A stretch of 64,000 nucleotides of DNA from Rhopalosiphum padi (Eukaryota; Arthropoda; Insecta; Hemiptera; Aphididae), in the NCBI RefSeq assembly GCF_020882245.1, contig NC_083597.1, forward strand, positions 78,036,152 to 78,100,151, given 5' to 3'. The notes beneath the pieces are model-generated. The model did no database searches. It was not told the DNA's origin and was given only the letters and a program-made list of their open reading frames with translations. This document shows positions 62,614 to 64,000 of the stretch, one piece after another (position 1 is the first letter of the stretch; every line of letters begins with the position of its first letter). The translations under genes were made by a program, and so were the position numbers.

Positions 62614-64000
62614 TTAACACGTTGAGCGCCATGAGACACAAATTTGGGTCTCACTTATCTTCGATCAAACCGCCACATAATTTTTGGTATGGTTTACTCA
62701 AAAAAAAAATTGAAAAAAAAATTGCCCAAATGGTTTGAAATTTTACACATACTATTATTATGGCTAACATAAGGGATTAATAATATTTTTTAACTGATTT
62801 GGAGCGAGACCCTAAAATAGGTCTCATGGCCAAACGGAGTCACCCATCAAAAATATATTATTTAAATGATATTTTGAGACTCATATTTGACCCTCAACTA
62901 TTTTATAAAATAGGTAATCATAGATTGACATAACCAATTATAAATGTTATTGGTAAATGTAGAGTAAACCAATAATAACATGCAGTCAATTGTATGTAAT
63001 TAATTTTATTAACATATAAAAAATAACATTGCTTATGTTCAATATTCTTATAGAAAAACAAAAAACTTAAAAAAATTTCAGTCTACTTCATTGAATAACA
63101 ATAGTAATACATAATGGTAATTGTAACTTTATTTTAAAAATTATAAAACAAAACAAATCAATAAAAACTTGAAACATATTTTTTTTCAATCTAGTTAAAT
63201 AAAAATAACAACTTTATTTTATAAATTATAAAACATAACAAATCAATAAAAACTTTACTTCTTTACAATTTTATGTTCCTCAAAAAAACAATCAAGACAA
63301 AAATGTTTATCACATAAAAAACATTTAGTATTAATTTTTTTTGTATTGCATTGTGCATATTTTCTGCCTTTTTTTTTTACTGCCTTAGAGTAACAGCCAA
63401 CACATCTACTTCTGTTTGCTTTTTCTAAAACATGTTTTTGTGATATAATTTCTGTGATAGTTTCTTTATTTATTAACTGTTCTACAAGTGTAGATCTGAA
63501 TACTGTAATAGACATTTTTGAAGATGTAACTTTCTGGAATAAAACTAGAGCATTAACAACACTTATGTTTAATAATGCATCTAGAGCAACTTTTCTGTAC
63601 CACTTTTGACTGCGACGAAGAGGGTTGGAGTAGGAAGTCATCTGATCTGAGAGGTCAATTGAAGTTTTTCCAATATTATAATCAACAACTACTGTTGGTT
63701 TTTGTACTATTTTTCCTCTTATTTTCAAATTTGTAAGAGCACTATCATGTTTAGAAGAAACCATAACTAAATCCCGTTTGTCCCTCCACTTCAGCACCAA
63801 CACATTAGATGAGCTTCTCTGAGACACAATTTCCCCTCTTTTCAATTTTTTTTTAGTTACTTCTTTCGGATTAGACTTTCTATTGCACCTTAATGTTCCA
63901 ACTAAATATGTATTTTTTGATTGTAGTAATTCTGCCAGTTCTACACTTGAATACCAGTTATCGACAAAAATTGTTCTACCATTATCAAGATAGGGTTCTG
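62614..64000 (-). mobile_element. piggyBac-like element, 3' end and transposase
   Basis: TTAA at 62614-62617 is followed by CACGTTGAGCGCCATGAGAC, a plausible piggyBac terminus. Subterminal inverted motifs GAGAC/GTCTC recur at about 62630-62655 and 62805-62830. The transposase frame lies 640 bp inward on the minus strand. The other end is beyond the window. Confidence 0.72.
63255..64000 (-). CDS. piggyBac-type transposase, C-terminal part (cut by window edge)
   Basis: The frame is open from the right edge to TAA at 63255-63257 and encodes 247 residues. FVDNWYSS near the start carries the second catalytic Asp of the family (codon 63960-63962). DLSDQMTSYS carries the third (codon 63645-63647). 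The C-terminus has a zinc-binding cysteine pattern (CVGC, then QC, CFLC, CLDC) typical of these transposases. The N-terminal part and first Asp lie outside the window. No frameshift or stop is seen, so the copy may be young or active. The product would cut and paste DNA at TTAA sites in the nucleus. Confidence 0.92.
   Translation of the reverse strand, partial: EPYLDNGRTIFVDNWYSSVELAELLQSKNTYLVGTLRCNRKSNPKEVTKKKLKRGEIVSQRSSSNVLVLKWRDKRDLVMVSSKHDSALTNLKIRGKIVQKPTVVVDYNIGKTSIDLSDQMTSYSNPLRRSQKWYRKVALDALLNISVVNALVLFQKVTSSKMSITVFRSTLVEQLINKETITEIISQKHVLEKANRSRCVGCYSKAVKKKGRKYAQCNTKKINTKCFLCDKHFCLDCFFEEHKIVKK

Overview
The window looks like nuclear DNA from a hemipteran insect, most likely an aphid. 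It is very AT-rich, with genes split by GT-AG introns, long introns and intergenic space, and many short non-autonomous DNA transposons. The aphid assignment is inference from composition, repeat types and gene content. No rRNA, CRISPR array, operon or other bacterial feature is visible.

Layout: 1-3763 is the upstream flank of the first gene and holds three hAT-type MITEs, two of them nested, each with an 8-bp target-site duplication. 3764-8590 (+) is a complete seven-exon gene for the 26S proteasome ubiquitin receptor Rpn10/PSMD4, with a pogo/Tigger-type MITE in intron 1. 8591-15997 is intergenic, with one more hAT MITE. 15998-18937 is bounded by matching inverted termini and TA dinucleotides. 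It encloses a GC-rich imperfect palindrome (16819-17234) and a minus-strand reading frame of 267 residues built on a 21/39-bp minisatellite. This may be one 2.9-kb element carrying an unrecognised gene. 18940-24001 is intergenic and includes a tRNA-like Pol III promoter remnant and a copy of a dispersed repeat family.

24002 to beyond the right edge (+) is a secreted multidomain serine protease gene. Nine exons over 35 kb join in frame into 560 residues: signal peptide, cysteine-rich CLIP-like knot, CUB domain, Gly-rich linker with basic sites, then the trypsin-fold domain with catalytic His and Asp. The exon with the catalytic Ser was not found and should lie to the right of the window. Its introns hold microsatellites, a small MITE related to the 15998-18937 termini, hAT-like MITEs and more dispersed repeats.

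62614 to the right edge is the 3' part of a piggyBac-type transposon on the minus strand, with an open transposase frame cut by the window edge. It sits inside the last visible intron of the protease gene, or just after the last visible exon.

The two host genes have unrelated jobs: intracellular protein degradation, and an extracellular protease cascade (immunity, development or saliva/gut). They differ clearly in CpG and GC content of their exons. No functional link between them is suggested.
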